Below, piece by piece: positions 52,367-61,206 of a DNA stretch of 64,000 bases. The notes under the pieces were generated by a model, which had not been told where the DNA came from, did not search any database, and saw only the letters and a program-made list of their open reading frames with translations. The stretch covers positions 1 through 64,000 of the forward strand of contig JAFWRQ010000024.1 of the NCBI GenBank assembly GCA_017519865.1. The letters run 5' to 3'. The position numbers and the translations under genes were made by a program. Each line of letters opens with the position of its first letter. Position 1 is the stretch's first letter. This DNA comes from Bacteroidales bacterium (GTDB lineage Bacteria; Bacteroidota; Bacteroidia; Bacteroidales; UBA932).

Positions 52367-55300
52367 ATGGACAAACGAATAGTTTTCTGCCTGGCATTGG
52401 TTGCGGCGATAGCCGCACCTTCCGCCCTGATCGGCTCGCTGGCGCTCGCCCAGAGGGATGCCCTGCCCCGTCCGGAGGGTCCCTGCGACGTTTATGCTGC
52501 CGCCGGTAACCCTTGCGCCACCGCGCACAGTACCACGCGCGCACTGCTTGCTTCCTACGACGGCCCGCTTTATCAGGTGATGCGTCAGTCGGACGGCAGG
52601 ACCCTGGACATCGGCGTAGTCGCCCCGACCTCCAAGGATCCGGGAGGATATGCCGACGCTGCCGCGCAGGATGCCTTCTGCAAGGACACCTACTGCTGGA
52701 TCACCGTCATCTATGATCAGTCCGGTCACGAAAATCACCTCCGTCAGGCCCCGAGAGGCGGTTTCGGCGGTCCGGCAATGGGAGGATTCAACAATCTTTC
52801 ACTGGCGGACTGGGCTCCTGTGTATCTTGGTGGCCACAAAGTTTATGGTGTTTTCATCGCTCCCGGAATGGGATACAGGTGGAACGATACCAAGGGCACT
52901 GCCGTCGACGACCAGGCCGAAGGCCAGTACTGGGTCATCAACGGCCATCACTACAACTCAGGCTGCTGCTTCGACTACGGCAATGCCGAGACCGACAGCC
53001 GCGATGACGGAGACGGAACAATGGAGACCACCTATTACGGCAACCAACCCGCCTGGTACTATGGCGACGCCCCCGGCCCCTGGATCATGACCGACCAGGA
53101 GAACAACCTCGTAGGCTGTGTTAACGACGATCCCAATGATAAATACTGCGAGGGTCTCGAGAGCATTTCCTGGCGCTTCGTCACGGCATTCGCGGACGGC
53201 GAGCCGCACCACTGGCGTTCCATGGGTGGCGATGCACAGAACGGAGGCCTGAAGGTCTATTACGATGGAGGCCGCATCCGCAATCCCCGCAACAGCTATG
53301 ATCCGATGCGCAAGCAGGGTGCCGTCCTGCTCGGTAACGGCGGTGACAACAGCAACGGCTCTTCCGGCACTTTCTACGAGGGTGCCATGACCGTCGCCGG
53401 GACTTTCCCGACCGAGGAGACCAACCTGGCCGTCCAGGCTAACGTCGTCGCAGCCCGGTATGAAGTCGCGCCCCTTTCCGTTTCAGCGTCAGACAAGAAT
53501 TATGCGCCCAACGGTCTCCAGACTTTTGCCAGGGGAGGCAGCGGCAGTACGACGGTCGTGTTCGTCAATACCACCGGGGAAGAGATCAAGGATCTCGAGA
53601 TTGGCCTCGACCTGCCCCGCAGGTGGAAGGCCGGCGTCCTGGGCTCCGGCGGTAAGACCCGCAAGGTGGGTTATACCGTTGCCCCCGGCCAGACCGTAGC
53701 GGTGACGTTCTCCGTGAAAGCTTCCAAGAAGGCGTTCAACGGCGACCTCCGTGCCGTTGCGACCTGGACCGGAGCGGACGGCGCTTCCCGGAGTGAGACC
53801 GCCGTGGAGAAGGTCCGCAGCGTGGACCCTGTAAAGATCAACGAGTTCGGCATTGTTTCCGGTTCCAACCGTACGGCCAACTTCATCGAGCTTTACAACG
53901 CCGGTGACAGGCCTGTGGACATATCGGGTTGGACGCTGACCCAGCATGCCATCAATATCCCTTCGTTCTCCGACATCAAGATACCCAAGGGAACGAAACT
54001 GGCTCCGAAGGGATTCTACCTTCTCGGGCTTGCCAATTCCGGCCTTGCCGCTCCGGCGGCCAAGGGCGACAAGTTTATATATGTGCGTGATGTCACGGGT
54101 ATTTCCATCGGAGACGAGATACTGGTAGGAGGCGAGAAACGCAAGGTCGTTTCGGTCAACAGCCCGGCTCCTGAAGCTCCTTCAACGGACATACTTGCAA
54201 TTATGCGCCGCGCCGTTCCCGGTACTCCCACCACGCTTTGGCAGCCGCTTCCGGAAGGTCCCGTCATCACCATCCCTGCCGGATCGAGCAATATCCCCGT
54301 CACCAGCACGGCCGGTTTCACCGTGGGCGGTAAGATGGCTATCGGATATGGCGCCACCTACCCGACGGTTTCCAACTCCCGCGAGAAATACGAAGTCGTA
54401 ACGATAACCGAGGTCGGCAAGCCTGGTACCCAGGCATACCTGGCGATGGATGCATATCCCGGCCAGACCAATATCAAGCTCTCCTCCACCTCCAACATCT
54501 CGGTCGGGGACAGGATACGTCTTGACATCGACAGCGAAGGACATGGCATTGAATGGGTTACCGTCAAGGCCGTAGGCACTCCTTCCGTCCGAAACACCCT
54601 GAACGGACCGCTCCGTCCGGATGAGGATCCAGGTACCGGAGTGGACCTTGAAGAGCCTTTGAAGTTCTTCCATTCGTCCAACATGCCTTATGCAGTCAAC
54701 GGCTCCGGCATCACCTTCGAGCCTGCGACACGCTTCGACCATTCCAGCAACGAACCTGTCCTGGCATTGGTATATTCCATCGAACTCGACAGCCCTCTCT
54801 CTTCATCTCATGAAGTGGACGAGGTGGTATTCGATGCCGCCGTCAAGGATGCAGGATTCCAGGGAGAAACTGACTTGCTCTTCGGTGGACCTGCCCTTTC
54901 CGCTTCCCAGGGCAATATGACTCTGCGCGATGCGAAGGGGAATATCGTTGATGCGCTCAATTATGGCGGCATCGTCGATCCTTGGCTGGGTGAAGGTTAT
55001 CAGGGACAGTCCGGCCTTGAAGAGCCCGGCAATTTCGTGCAGGCTCCTGCGGCAGCACCGCGTGGCTTTGCCCCTGCAACGGTCAGTCCCGACCTCTCGG
55101 CCGCGCGCTGGCCGGACGGAATGGACAACGACGACAATGAAAACGACTTCCGAGTGCAGAAGAGCCTCACCCTTGCGGCTCCTGCCAAGGCCGGTTCGCG
55201 AAACATCAAAGTCAGCAGCGTCGACGGGCTCGTCATCAACCAGAGGCTTTTCATTGGCCCCGGACATGAGGAGGTCATAGCTGCCAATATCGGTTCCGCG

Positions 55301-55633
55301 GGCGCTTCTTCGCTGGCGGAAGCCGCAGCGAAGGGCGCTACGCGCCTTTCCGTGTCCGGAGTGACCGGGTTCGCTGTCGGCCAGGAAGTGTTCATCGGTG
55401 AAGAGAAGGCTTCCATCGCGGAGATCCATGCTGCGCGCAGGGGTTGGTTCAGTCCCGTGCCTTCGGCTCCGGACGCGGTAGTTCTGGCGGCGCCGCTGAA
55501 GGCCGCACACGCAGCAGGAGAGTCTTTTGCCGGTTCCGGCATCACGGTCTCGGCCCCTCTACGTTCCGACTACGCTTCCGGAACGCCGGTGACAGGCGCT
55601 TTACCTACGCCCGGCGCTCCGAACCGCTTCTGA
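52367..55633 (+). CDS. Multidomain GH54 alpha-L-arabinofuranosidase with NEW3, lamin-tail and repeat modules
   Basis: 1088 residues with a signal peptide (residues 1-29). Residues ~38-365 are a complete GH54 catalytic domain of the fungal AbfB type, with HSTTRAL, GCCFDYGNAET, PWIMTDQEN and GGDNSNG. By alignment to Aspergillus AbfB, the nucleophile is E245 and the acid/base D327. The three disulfides are conserved in spacing (C40-C50, C105-C110, vicinal C200-C201), and C251/C261 may add a fourth. The fungal CBM42 is absent. Instead come a NEW3 domain (~368-480), a lamin-tail domain beginning near 487, and five ~35-residue repeats (IxVxxxxGFxVGDxIxIG pattern), three of them inserted in the lamin-tail domain. 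Removes arabinose side chains outside the cytoplasm. Confidence 0.9.
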   Translation: MDKRIVFCLALVAAIAAPSALIGSLALAQRDALPRPEGPCDVYAAAGNPCATAHSTTRALLASYDGPLYQVMRQSDGRTLDIGVVAPTSKDPGGYADAAAQDAFCKDTYCWITVIYDQSGHENHLRQAPRGGFGGPAMGGFNNLSLADWAPVYLGGHKVYGVFIAPGMGYRWNDTKGTAVDDQAEGQYWVINGHHYNSGCCFDYGNAETDSRDDGDGTMETTYYGNQPAWYYGDAPGPWIMTDQENNLVGCVNDDPNDKYCEGLESISWRFVTAFADGEPHHWRSMGGDAQNGGLKVYYDGGRIRNPRNSYDPMRKQGAVLLGNGGDNSNGSSGTFYEGAMTVAGTFPTEETNLAVQANVVAARYEVAPLSVSASDKNYAPNGLQTFARGGSGSTTVVFVNTTGEEIKDLEIGLDLPRRWKAGVLGSGGKTRKVGYTVAPGQTVAVTFSVKASKKAFNGDLRAVATWTGADGASRSETAVEKVRSVDPVKINEFGIVSGSNRTANFIELYNAGDRPVDISGWTLTQHAINIPSFSDIKIPKGTKLAPKGFYLLGLANSGLAAPAAKGDKFIYVRDVTGISIGDEILVGGEKRKVVSVNSPAPEAPSTDILAIMRRAVPGTPTTLWQPLPEGPVITIPAGSSNIPVTSTAGFTVGGKMAIGYGATYPTVSNSREKYEVVTITEVGKPGTQAYLAMDAYPGQTNIKLSSTSNISVGDRIRLDIDSEGHGIEWVTVKAVGTPSVRNTLNGPLRPDEDPGTGVDLEEPLKFFHSSNMPYAVNGSGITFEPATRFDHSSNEPVLALVYSIELDSPLSSSHEVDEVVFDAAVKDAGFQGETDLLFGGPALSASQGNMTLRDAKGNIVDALNYGGIVDPWLGEGYQGQSGLEEPGNFVQAPAAAPRGFAPATVSPDLSAARWPDGMDNDDNENDFRVQKSLTLAAPAKAGSRNIKVSSVDGLVINQRLFIGPGHEEVIAANIGSAGASSLAEAAAKGATRLSVSGVTGFAVGQEVFIGEEKASIAEIHAARRGWFSPVPSAPDAVVLAAPLKAAHAAGESFAGSGITVSAPLRSDYASGTPVTGALPTPGAPNRF

Positions 55634-55634
55634 C

Positions 55635-56774
55635 ATGACAAGAGAATCGCGGAGAATGCTTTTTGCTGCGGCGCTTACTGGCGTCGCGGCATTGGTGCTC
55701 TGCATCCTGATGAGCGTCCATACCCTTCAGGGAGTGACGCTCGCCGGATGCGGCGCCGGAGCCCCCTGCGATGACCTTATGACGGGGCGCTGGTCAAAAC
55801 TGTTCGGTTTATTTCCTGTCAGTGCACTTGCCGCCGGTGTTTATCTTGCATTCCTGTTCTGCATCGCCTGCCTGTTCCTTTCCAAGGACGCCGGCATCAA
55901 GGACACGGCATCGCTGGCAGTGCGGATACTCGCAGGTGCCGTACTCGGCAGCGCCGTCTGGTTCATCGGCCTTCAGTTTTTTGCCGAAGGCGAAATATGC
56001 CGTTACTGTATGGCGGCGCATGGACTTGGGATACTTGCATCGGCGCTGGCATTGTTCGGACTTCCGCGTGCGGGCGGCAGGGGAGTCCGGTCTCTCTGTG
56101 CAGGAGCTGGTCTTGCACTGTTGATGGCGGTCATCCAACTGTTGACGCCATATGAGCCCGTTTATCAAGCGGGGAAGATGGAAGAACCTCTTCCCTTGAT
56201 AGGAGCAGCAGTCAACCCTGTGGTCGGCAATCCCGATGCAGAGTATGTGGTGGACTTGCTTTACGACTACCAGTGTTCGCATTGCCAGCGCATCCACGGA
56301 CTGTTGGAAGAGGTTTCCGATGCGTTCGGCGGACGTGTGGCTTTCGTACTGTGCCCGTGCCCTCTCAGTCCCAGGTGCAATCCATACGTTCCCAGGGATG
56401 AGACCCGTTTCGAAGGTTCCTGCGAACTGGCCAGGCTTGCACTCGCAGTATATCATCTCGACCCGGAAGCTTTCCCGGCTTTTGACGCTTGGTTGTTCGG
56501 GGTGGGAGATGACGGCCCCTGGCGGCCGCGGAGCGTCGCTGACGCCCGCGAGCGGGCCGCGGCCGCCGTCGGGTCCGGAAGGCTTGACTCATTCCTTTCA
56601 GAATCGGTACTGGCTGAGACTCTGCGGCGTACAACCGACCTTTTCGGGAGGACTTCCACTCAGGGCAACGGGGGCATTCCAAGATTAGTGTACGGAAACG
56701 GCTGGGCAGTCCCGGCAACCGATACTGCCGAAGGTCTGGAGAGGATACTCGCGGATGAATTCGGGATTAACTGA
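55635..56774 (+). CDS. VKOR-thioredoxin/DsbA fusion (disulfide-bond forming oxidase)
   Basis: 379 residues. The N-terminal VKOR domain (~1-170) has four or five membrane spans, the shuttle cysteines C39 and C45 in the first periplasmic loop and the active-site C122-R-Y-C125. It is joined to a periplasmic thioredoxin/DsbA-like domain (~185-375) with C214-S-H-C217. Such fusions oxidise secreted proteins and pass electrons to quinone, replacing DsbA plus DsbB. It starts 1 nt after the GH54 stop, so it is made together with a cysteine-rich secreted enzyme that it is likely to help fold. Confidence 0.92.
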   Translation: MTRESRRMLFAAALTGVAALVLCILMSVHTLQGVTLAGCGAGAPCDDLMTGRWSKLFGLFPVSALAAGVYLAFLFCIACLFLSKDAGIKDTASLAVRILAGAVLGSAVWFIGLQFFAEGEICRYCMAAHGLGILASALALFGLPRAGGRGVRSLCAGAGLALLMAVIQLLTPYEPVYQAGKMEEPLPLIGAAVNPVVGNPDAEYVVDLLYDYQCSHCQRIHGLLEEVSDAFGGRVAFVLCPCPLSPRCNPYVPRDETRFEGSCELARLALAVYHLDPEAFPAFDAWLFGVGDDGPWRPRSVADARERAAAAVGSGRLDSFLSESVLAETLRRTTDLFGRTSTQGNGGIPRLVYGNGWAVPATDTAEGLERILADEFGIN

Positions 56775-56782
56775 TTTCTTTT

Positions 56783-56790
56783 TATATTTG
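56783..56790 (+). promoter_or_regulatory. -7 box for the GH43-GH43-Dabb genes
   Basis: TATATTTG on the plus strand, 25 nt before ATG 56816. The downstream glycosidases may be transcribed separately from the GH54 gene. Confidence 0.5.
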
Positions 56791-56815
56791 TGTATCAGGA
56801 TAAATCTATATTGAA

Positions 56816-58522
56816 ATGAAAGGTTCTTTATTTGCGGCAGCGGCGGTTCTAGCGCTGGTGTCATGTTCCGTGAAGGCGCCGGAGGGAACGGCGTTGTTCG
56901 ACAGTTTCACCTATGAAGGCTGTGACGATTTCTACGCGCAGAATCCGCTTCCCGGAGACGATTATGTTTACAATCCAATCCTTGCCGGATGGTATTCCGA
57001 CCCCAGCATCTGCTCGAACGGCCAGGGAGACTATTTCCTTGTGACGTCGACCTTTACATATTTCCCGGGCGTGCCGATCTTCCATAGCCGCGACCTCGTG
57101 AACTGGGAGCAGATAGGCAATGTCCTGGACCGTCCGGAACAGTTGCCCCACATTGACGGGCAGCGCATCAGCGGAGGCATCTATGCCCCTGACATCCAGT
57201 ACAATCCGGCCAACAAGACCTACTACATGATCACCACTGATGTCGAAGGCGGCAACTTCTATGTCAAGACCCAGGATCCCTGGGGAGATTGGTCCGATCC
57301 TATCTATGTCCCCGTCGTGAAAGGAATCGACCCGTCGTTCTTCTTCGACGATGACGGCAGGGCATATATCGTCAGCAATGACGACCCCGAGGGCAGGCCG
57401 GAATACAACGGCCACAAGTCCATACGCTGCGTCGAGTTCGACGTCGCGAACGACTGCACGATAGGTGAGCGCAAGGTCATCGTCGACAAAGGCTCGCGCC
57501 CCGAGAACAAGCCCTACTGGATCGAGGGACCGCATCTCTACAAGATCGACGGGACTTACTACCTGATGTGTGCCGAGGGAGGCACGAACTTCGGCGAGTG
57601 GCATTCCGAGGTGGTTTTCAAGGGTGAGTCTCCCTTCGGCCCCTTCGTGTCGTTCAAAGGCAATCCCATCCTGACCCAGGTGGGGCTCGACCCTGCCCGT
57701 CCCAACCGTGTCGACTGCGCCGGCCATGCCGACCTCGTCAAGGACGCTGACGGACAATGGTGGGCGGTATTCCTTGCCGACCGCCCATATCGCGACAATT
57801 TCGAGAATCTCGGCCGCGAGACCTTCATGCTTCCCGTCAGTTGGACAGAGGACAAGTATCCCGTCATCCTTCCGGCAGGGGAGTCCGTGCCGCTTATCGT
57901 CCGTCATCCCGGCGTGAAGCGCTCGGAGAATGTTACGTTCGGCAACTTCAGTTTCCGGGACGATTTCGACGCTCCGGAACTTGGGGATTCCTGGTTGACC
58001 ATGCGCGGTCCGGCCAAGGAACTGTATTCACTCACGGACGTACCCGGATACCTGGAACTAGTCTGTTCCGAGGAAAAGGCTACTGGCCGTCATACCCCTG
58101 CCTTCATCGGGCGCCGCCTGCACCATCACAAGTTCTCGGCTCAGACAAGGGTGTATTTCACCCCCACAAAGCACTCGGATGCTGCTGGCCTGATGCTTTT
58201 CAAGGATGAGCGCCACCAGTATTTCCTGAAAGTGACCAAGGACCGCGTCGCATTCGACAAGGTGGAGTTCGAGATCGTGGTCGAGTCCGGCAAGGCTCCC
58301 CGTATGGAGCAGATGCAGGCAGAACAGGCTTCCGCCAAACTTGGCAGGCACAGGTTCGTCGACCTGAAGATCACATCGGACGGAGAGACCTTCTCCTTCT
58401 GGTATGCCCCTAACGGCGGGAAATGGAAAGCACTGGTCGAGGGAGTGGACGCTTCCTTCCTGACTTCTGCCAGCGCCAGCGGCTTCACCGGTACGCTGAT
58501 CGGCCCCTATGCTATACGGTAA
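56816..58522 (+). CDS. Lipoprotein glycoside hydrolase family 43 (xylosidase/arabinofuranosidase type)
   Basis: 568 residues with a lipobox at ALVSC (C17). GH43 propeller (~50-370) with catalytic D62 in YSDPS, D172 in KGIDPS and E237 in WIEGPH. A C-terminal concanavalin-like sandwich (~385-568) follows. Paralogous to the enzyme at the left end of the window but lipid-anchored, so probably at the outer membrane or surface. It is 21 nt ahead of another GH43-type gene. Substrate is likely xylo- or arabino-oligosaccharide. Confidence 0.9.
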   Translation: MKGSLFAAAAVLALVSCSVKAPEGTALFDSFTYEGCDDFYAQNPLPGDDYVYNPILAGWYSDPSICSNGQGDYFLVTSTFTYFPGVPIFHSRDLVNWEQIGNVLDRPEQLPHIDGQRISGGIYAPDIQYNPANKTYYMITTDVEGGNFYVKTQDPWGDWSDPIYVPVVKGIDPSFFFDDDGRAYIVSNDDPEGRPEYNGHKSIRCVEFDVANDCTIGERKVIVDKGSRPENKPYWIEGPHLYKIDGTYYLMCAEGGTNFGEWHSEVVFKGESPFGPFVSFKGNPILTQVGLDPARPNRVDCAGHADLVKDADGQWWAVFLADRPYRDNFENLGRETFMLPVSWTEDKYPVILPAGESVPLIVRHPGVKRSENVTFGNFSFRDDFDAPELGDSWLTMRGPAKELYSLTDVPGYLELVCSEEKATGRHTPAFIGRRLHHHKFSAQTRVYFTPTKHSDAAGLMLFKDERHQYFLKVTKDRVAFDKVEFEIVVESGKAPRMEQMQAEQASAKLGRHRFVDLKITSDGETFSFWYAPNGGKWKALVEGVDASFLTSASASGFTGTLIGPYAIR

Positions 58523-58543
58523 TCTATTGATAGTTAACCTGAT

Positions 58544-60592
58544 ATGAAAAGAGTACTGCTTTTGTTCGTCGGTGCCCTCTGCGCATCTGTCCTTTCAGCC
58601 CAGAATCCTTATCTTCCGCTGTGGGAGCACATTCCTGACGGAGAACCCCGCGTTTTCGAGGATCCCGACAATCCCGGGAAGTTCCGCGCATACATAATCG
58701 GTTCTCACGACCTAACCTATACCGCCTATTGCGGCAGCGACGTGCGGATGTGGTCGGCGCCAGTCGAGGACCTGAGCCAGTGGCGCGACGAGGGTCCGCT
58801 GTTCACCTGGTTCGTGGACGGGCAATGGGACACGATGTACGCTCCCGACCTTGTCGAGGTCAAGGACAAGGCCACGGGCAAGAAGACCTACTACCTGTAT
58901 CCTCATTCCCGTGGCCGCAACAGGGTGGCGATGGTGTGCAAGTCGGACCGTCCCGACGGTCCTTTCACGCCCGTCAACGCCACGGAGGACGGCCGCGGTT
59001 GCCTGCCCGGCTCGCTCATCGATTTCGACCCCTCGGTGTTCATCGAGACCATCACGGACAGGAAGGATCCGGATTTCGACCGCGGATTCAGGGCTTATGT
59101 CTATTACGGCTTCCAGCATTCAACGGCAGTGGAGCTCGATCCCGAGACGATGTACTCCAAGCGTCCCGGTACCGAGATCCACGACTTCTTCCTTCCGGCC
59201 AGTTCCCGTTACGGAGTGGTCCGCGACCCTGAAGGTACCGAGTACAAATATCTCTACAAGGACCAGGATCCCGGCAGTTTCAATTTCTTCGAGGCTTCCA
59301 GCATCCGCCAGGTAGGGAACAAATACGTCATGGTATTCTCCGGCTACAGCGGCCCCGATTATGGCCTGGAGTCCACCAACTCCGCGCTTCGCTACGCCTA
59401 CGGCGACAGCCCTCTCGGGCCGTGGCGCTCCGGCGGTGTCCTTGTGGATTCGCGCGGGGTCGTCCCTGACGAGAACGGCGAGCATCTGATGACCGCCAAT
59501 GCCGCCCACAATACCCATGGTTCGCTGCAGGAAATCAACGGCCAGTGGTACGTGTTTTATCACCGTCCGCCCCGCGGATTCGGCAATGCCCGCCAGTCCA
59601 TGGTCGCCCCCGTCAAGATCGAGTGGGACGAGAAGAAGGTGGCTGACGGCGGCCAGGTCCGCATTACGGGATACGATCCCTATGCTCCCGGCAACGAATG
59701 GGTCGCTTCCGCCGCGGACGGACAGACTTATTCCGGCGCGGAGGTCACCAGCGAGGGTTTCCAAATCTTCGGATTGCCTCCTTATCGTTATTACTCAGCC
59801 GGTTATGCCTGCTATATGACCGACCAGAACTGGATGCAGGACAACCACGACGTGTGGAATAACAGTATGGACCTGGCCGGCATCACCAATGGCGGTATAA
59901 TAGGTTTCAAGTACTTCGGTTTCGGCGGCCTGCAGCGGGATACTAAGGGTGTCAAGGCTTTCGAGGGCGCAAAGAGGGGAGACGGCACCCGTCTCGATCT
60001 TTTCCTTACTCCCGGCGGGCGCGGCGCCTTCAAGATCCACGTAATGCTCGACGGCCCCTATGCCAACAGTTTCTGGAAAGGCCGCGAGATAGCCGTCATC
60101 GACGTTCCGGAGGATGCGCCACGTGCTGTTGCAAACTATCGCGTGGCGGTTCCTGCTGTGGAAGGCCTCACCGGCAAGCATGCGATTTATCTGGTGGTAG
60201 AAGGCCCCGATATCCCGGCTCCGCCTGCGGGCCCTTCATTCGGAAACTTCCGTCCCCAGACGCCCCAGCGTCCCGTTGGTCTTTTCGACCTCTACGGCAT
60301 CGGCTTCTCGAAGGGCAGTACTCCCTGCGAAAAGCCTGTGGTTCCGAAAGTCACGATCACGGTCGACGGCAAGGCTCTCAACATTCCGGACACCCCGATC
60401 CGCTGCTCCAACGCCAACGGCCTCACCGACCAGATCCGCTACCAGGTCTACGGCCCGGTCGGCAGGGACAGCGTCATCAAGGTGGCGGCCTCTGACCCTG
60501 CGGTCAAGTGCGAAGTCAGCCCCGTTGTCGAGGGCCGCGCAACAGTCACCTGCACCTACAAGGATTTGAAGAAGATATACCTTATCAACTGA
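58544..60592 (+). CDS. Secreted GH43-type propeller enzyme with CBM6-like domain
   Basis: 682 residues with a signal peptide (VLSAQ). The N-terminal ~390 residues are a GH43/GH32 superfamily propeller: NPYLPLWEHIPDGEPRVFEDP with a likely base Asp, MYAPDLVEV and DPSVF. Residues ~405-560 resemble a CBM6-type module (GTRLDLFL, HVMLDGPY, GKHAIYLVVEGPD). A ~80-residue C-terminal domain is not recognised. I am confident of the clan but not the subfamily or substrate; arabinan or galactan side chains would fit the neighbours. Confidence 0.82.
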   Translation: MKRVLLLFVGALCASVLSAQNPYLPLWEHIPDGEPRVFEDPDNPGKFRAYIIGSHDLTYTAYCGSDVRMWSAPVEDLSQWRDEGPLFTWFVDGQWDTMYAPDLVEVKDKATGKKTYYLYPHSRGRNRVAMVCKSDRPDGPFTPVNATEDGRGCLPGSLIDFDPSVFIETITDRKDPDFDRGFRAYVYYGFQHSTAVELDPETMYSKRPGTEIHDFFLPASSRYGVVRDPEGTEYKYLYKDQDPGSFNFFEASSIRQVGNKYVMVFSGYSGPDYGLESTNSALRYAYGDSPLGPWRSGGVLVDSRGVVPDENGEHLMTANAAHNTHGSLQEINGQWYVFYHRPPRGFGNARQSMVAPVKIEWDEKKVADGGQVRITGYDPYAPGNEWVASAADGQTYSGAEVTSEGFQIFGLPPYRYYSAGYACYMTDQNWMQDNHDVWNNSMDLAGITNGGIIGFKYFGFGGLQRDTKGVKAFEGAKRGDGTRLDLFLTPGGRGAFKIHVMLDGPYANSFWKGREIAVIDVPEDAPRAVANYRVAVPAVEGLTGKHAIYLVVEGPDIPAPPAGPSFGNFRPQTPQRPVGLFDLYGIGFSKGSTPCEKPVVPKVTITVDGKALNIPDTPIRCSNANGLTDQIRYQVYGPVGRDSVIKVAASDPAVKCEVSPVVEGRATVTCTYKDLKKIYLIN

Positions 60593-60602
60593 ATCGAACG
60601 TT

Positions 60603-60908
60603 ATGGTTAAGCATGTTATTCTCTGGACACTCAATCCAGAACTGTCGGATGAAGAGAAGAAGACGGTAAAAGCCGGAATCAAGGCCGGTCTGGAAGGCCT
60701 GGTCGGCAAGGTGCCGGGGCTCATCGATGTCAAGGTGCACATCGATGGCCGTCTGGCGTCATCGAACGCCGACGTGATGCTGGACAGCACCCTGGAGAGC
60801 GAAGAGGCCTTGAAGGGCTATGCAAAGCATCCCGAGCACGTCGCTGTGGCCAACGGCAAAGTCCGGCCATATACCGTGCAGCGCTCCTGTCTTGATTTCG
60901 AGATCTAA
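60603..60908 (+). CDS. Dabb family (stress-responsive A/B barrel) protein
   Basis: 101 residues. It begins MVKHVILWTL with the conserved His of the dimeric alpha/beta-barrel family and has HPEHVAVA near the C-terminus. Cytoplasmic; function in the family is undefined. It is last in the GH43 transcript, 10 nt after the previous gene, and ends just before a strong terminator. Confidence 0.88.
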   Translation: MVKHVILWTLNPELSDEEKKTVKAGIKAGLEGLVGKVPGLIDVKVHIDGRLASSNADVMLDSTLESEEALKGYAKHPEHVAVANGKVRPYTVQRSCLDFEI

Positions 60909-60926
60909 GGGCGCAATGCTCCGACG

Positions 60927-60960
60927 AAAAAAGGTCCGGCCATTCGGTCGGACCTTTTTT
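60927..60960. terminator. Strong bidirectional intrinsic terminator
   Basis: A 9-bp stem (60933-60941 with 60946-60954, one G-T pair) with loop ATTC, preceded by six A and followed by six T. It ends the glycosidase transcript on the plus strand and the tRNA transcript on the minus strand. Confidence 0.88.
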
Positions 60961-60963
60961 CTG

Positions 60964-61036
60964 TGGAGCATAGGAGGGTCGAACTCCCGACCTCTAGATT
61001 GCGAACCTAGCGCTCTGCCAACTGAGCTAATGCCCC
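60964..61036 (-). tRNA. tRNA-Ala, anticodon CGC
   Basis: 73 nt, cloverleaf intact. The acceptor stem GGGGCAT/ATGCTCC includes the G3-U70 pair that identifies alanine tRNAs, the D-stem is GCTC/GAGC, the anticodon loop TTCGCAA gives CGC, the T-arm TTCGACC is normal and the discriminator is A. CCA is not encoded. It reads GCG codons. Confidence 0.93.
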
Positions 61037-61176
61037 AATGCGGCTGCAAATATACATTAATTTTTCAATGCGTCAAAATCCGCCCGCGGTTTTCGACTGA
61101 TGAGTCTGTCCACACATGCACTGAAGGCCATACCGGGATGGCATTACAATTATAATGATAATCTCCGGAAAATGAC

Positions 61177-61184
61177 TAAATTTG
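61177..61184 (+). promoter_or_regulatory. -7 box for the CNNM gene
   Basis: TAAATTTG on the plus strand, 22 nt before ATG 61207. Confidence 0.55.
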
Positions 61185-61206
61185 CGTTTGATTTGTTTTG
61201 ACCTTT

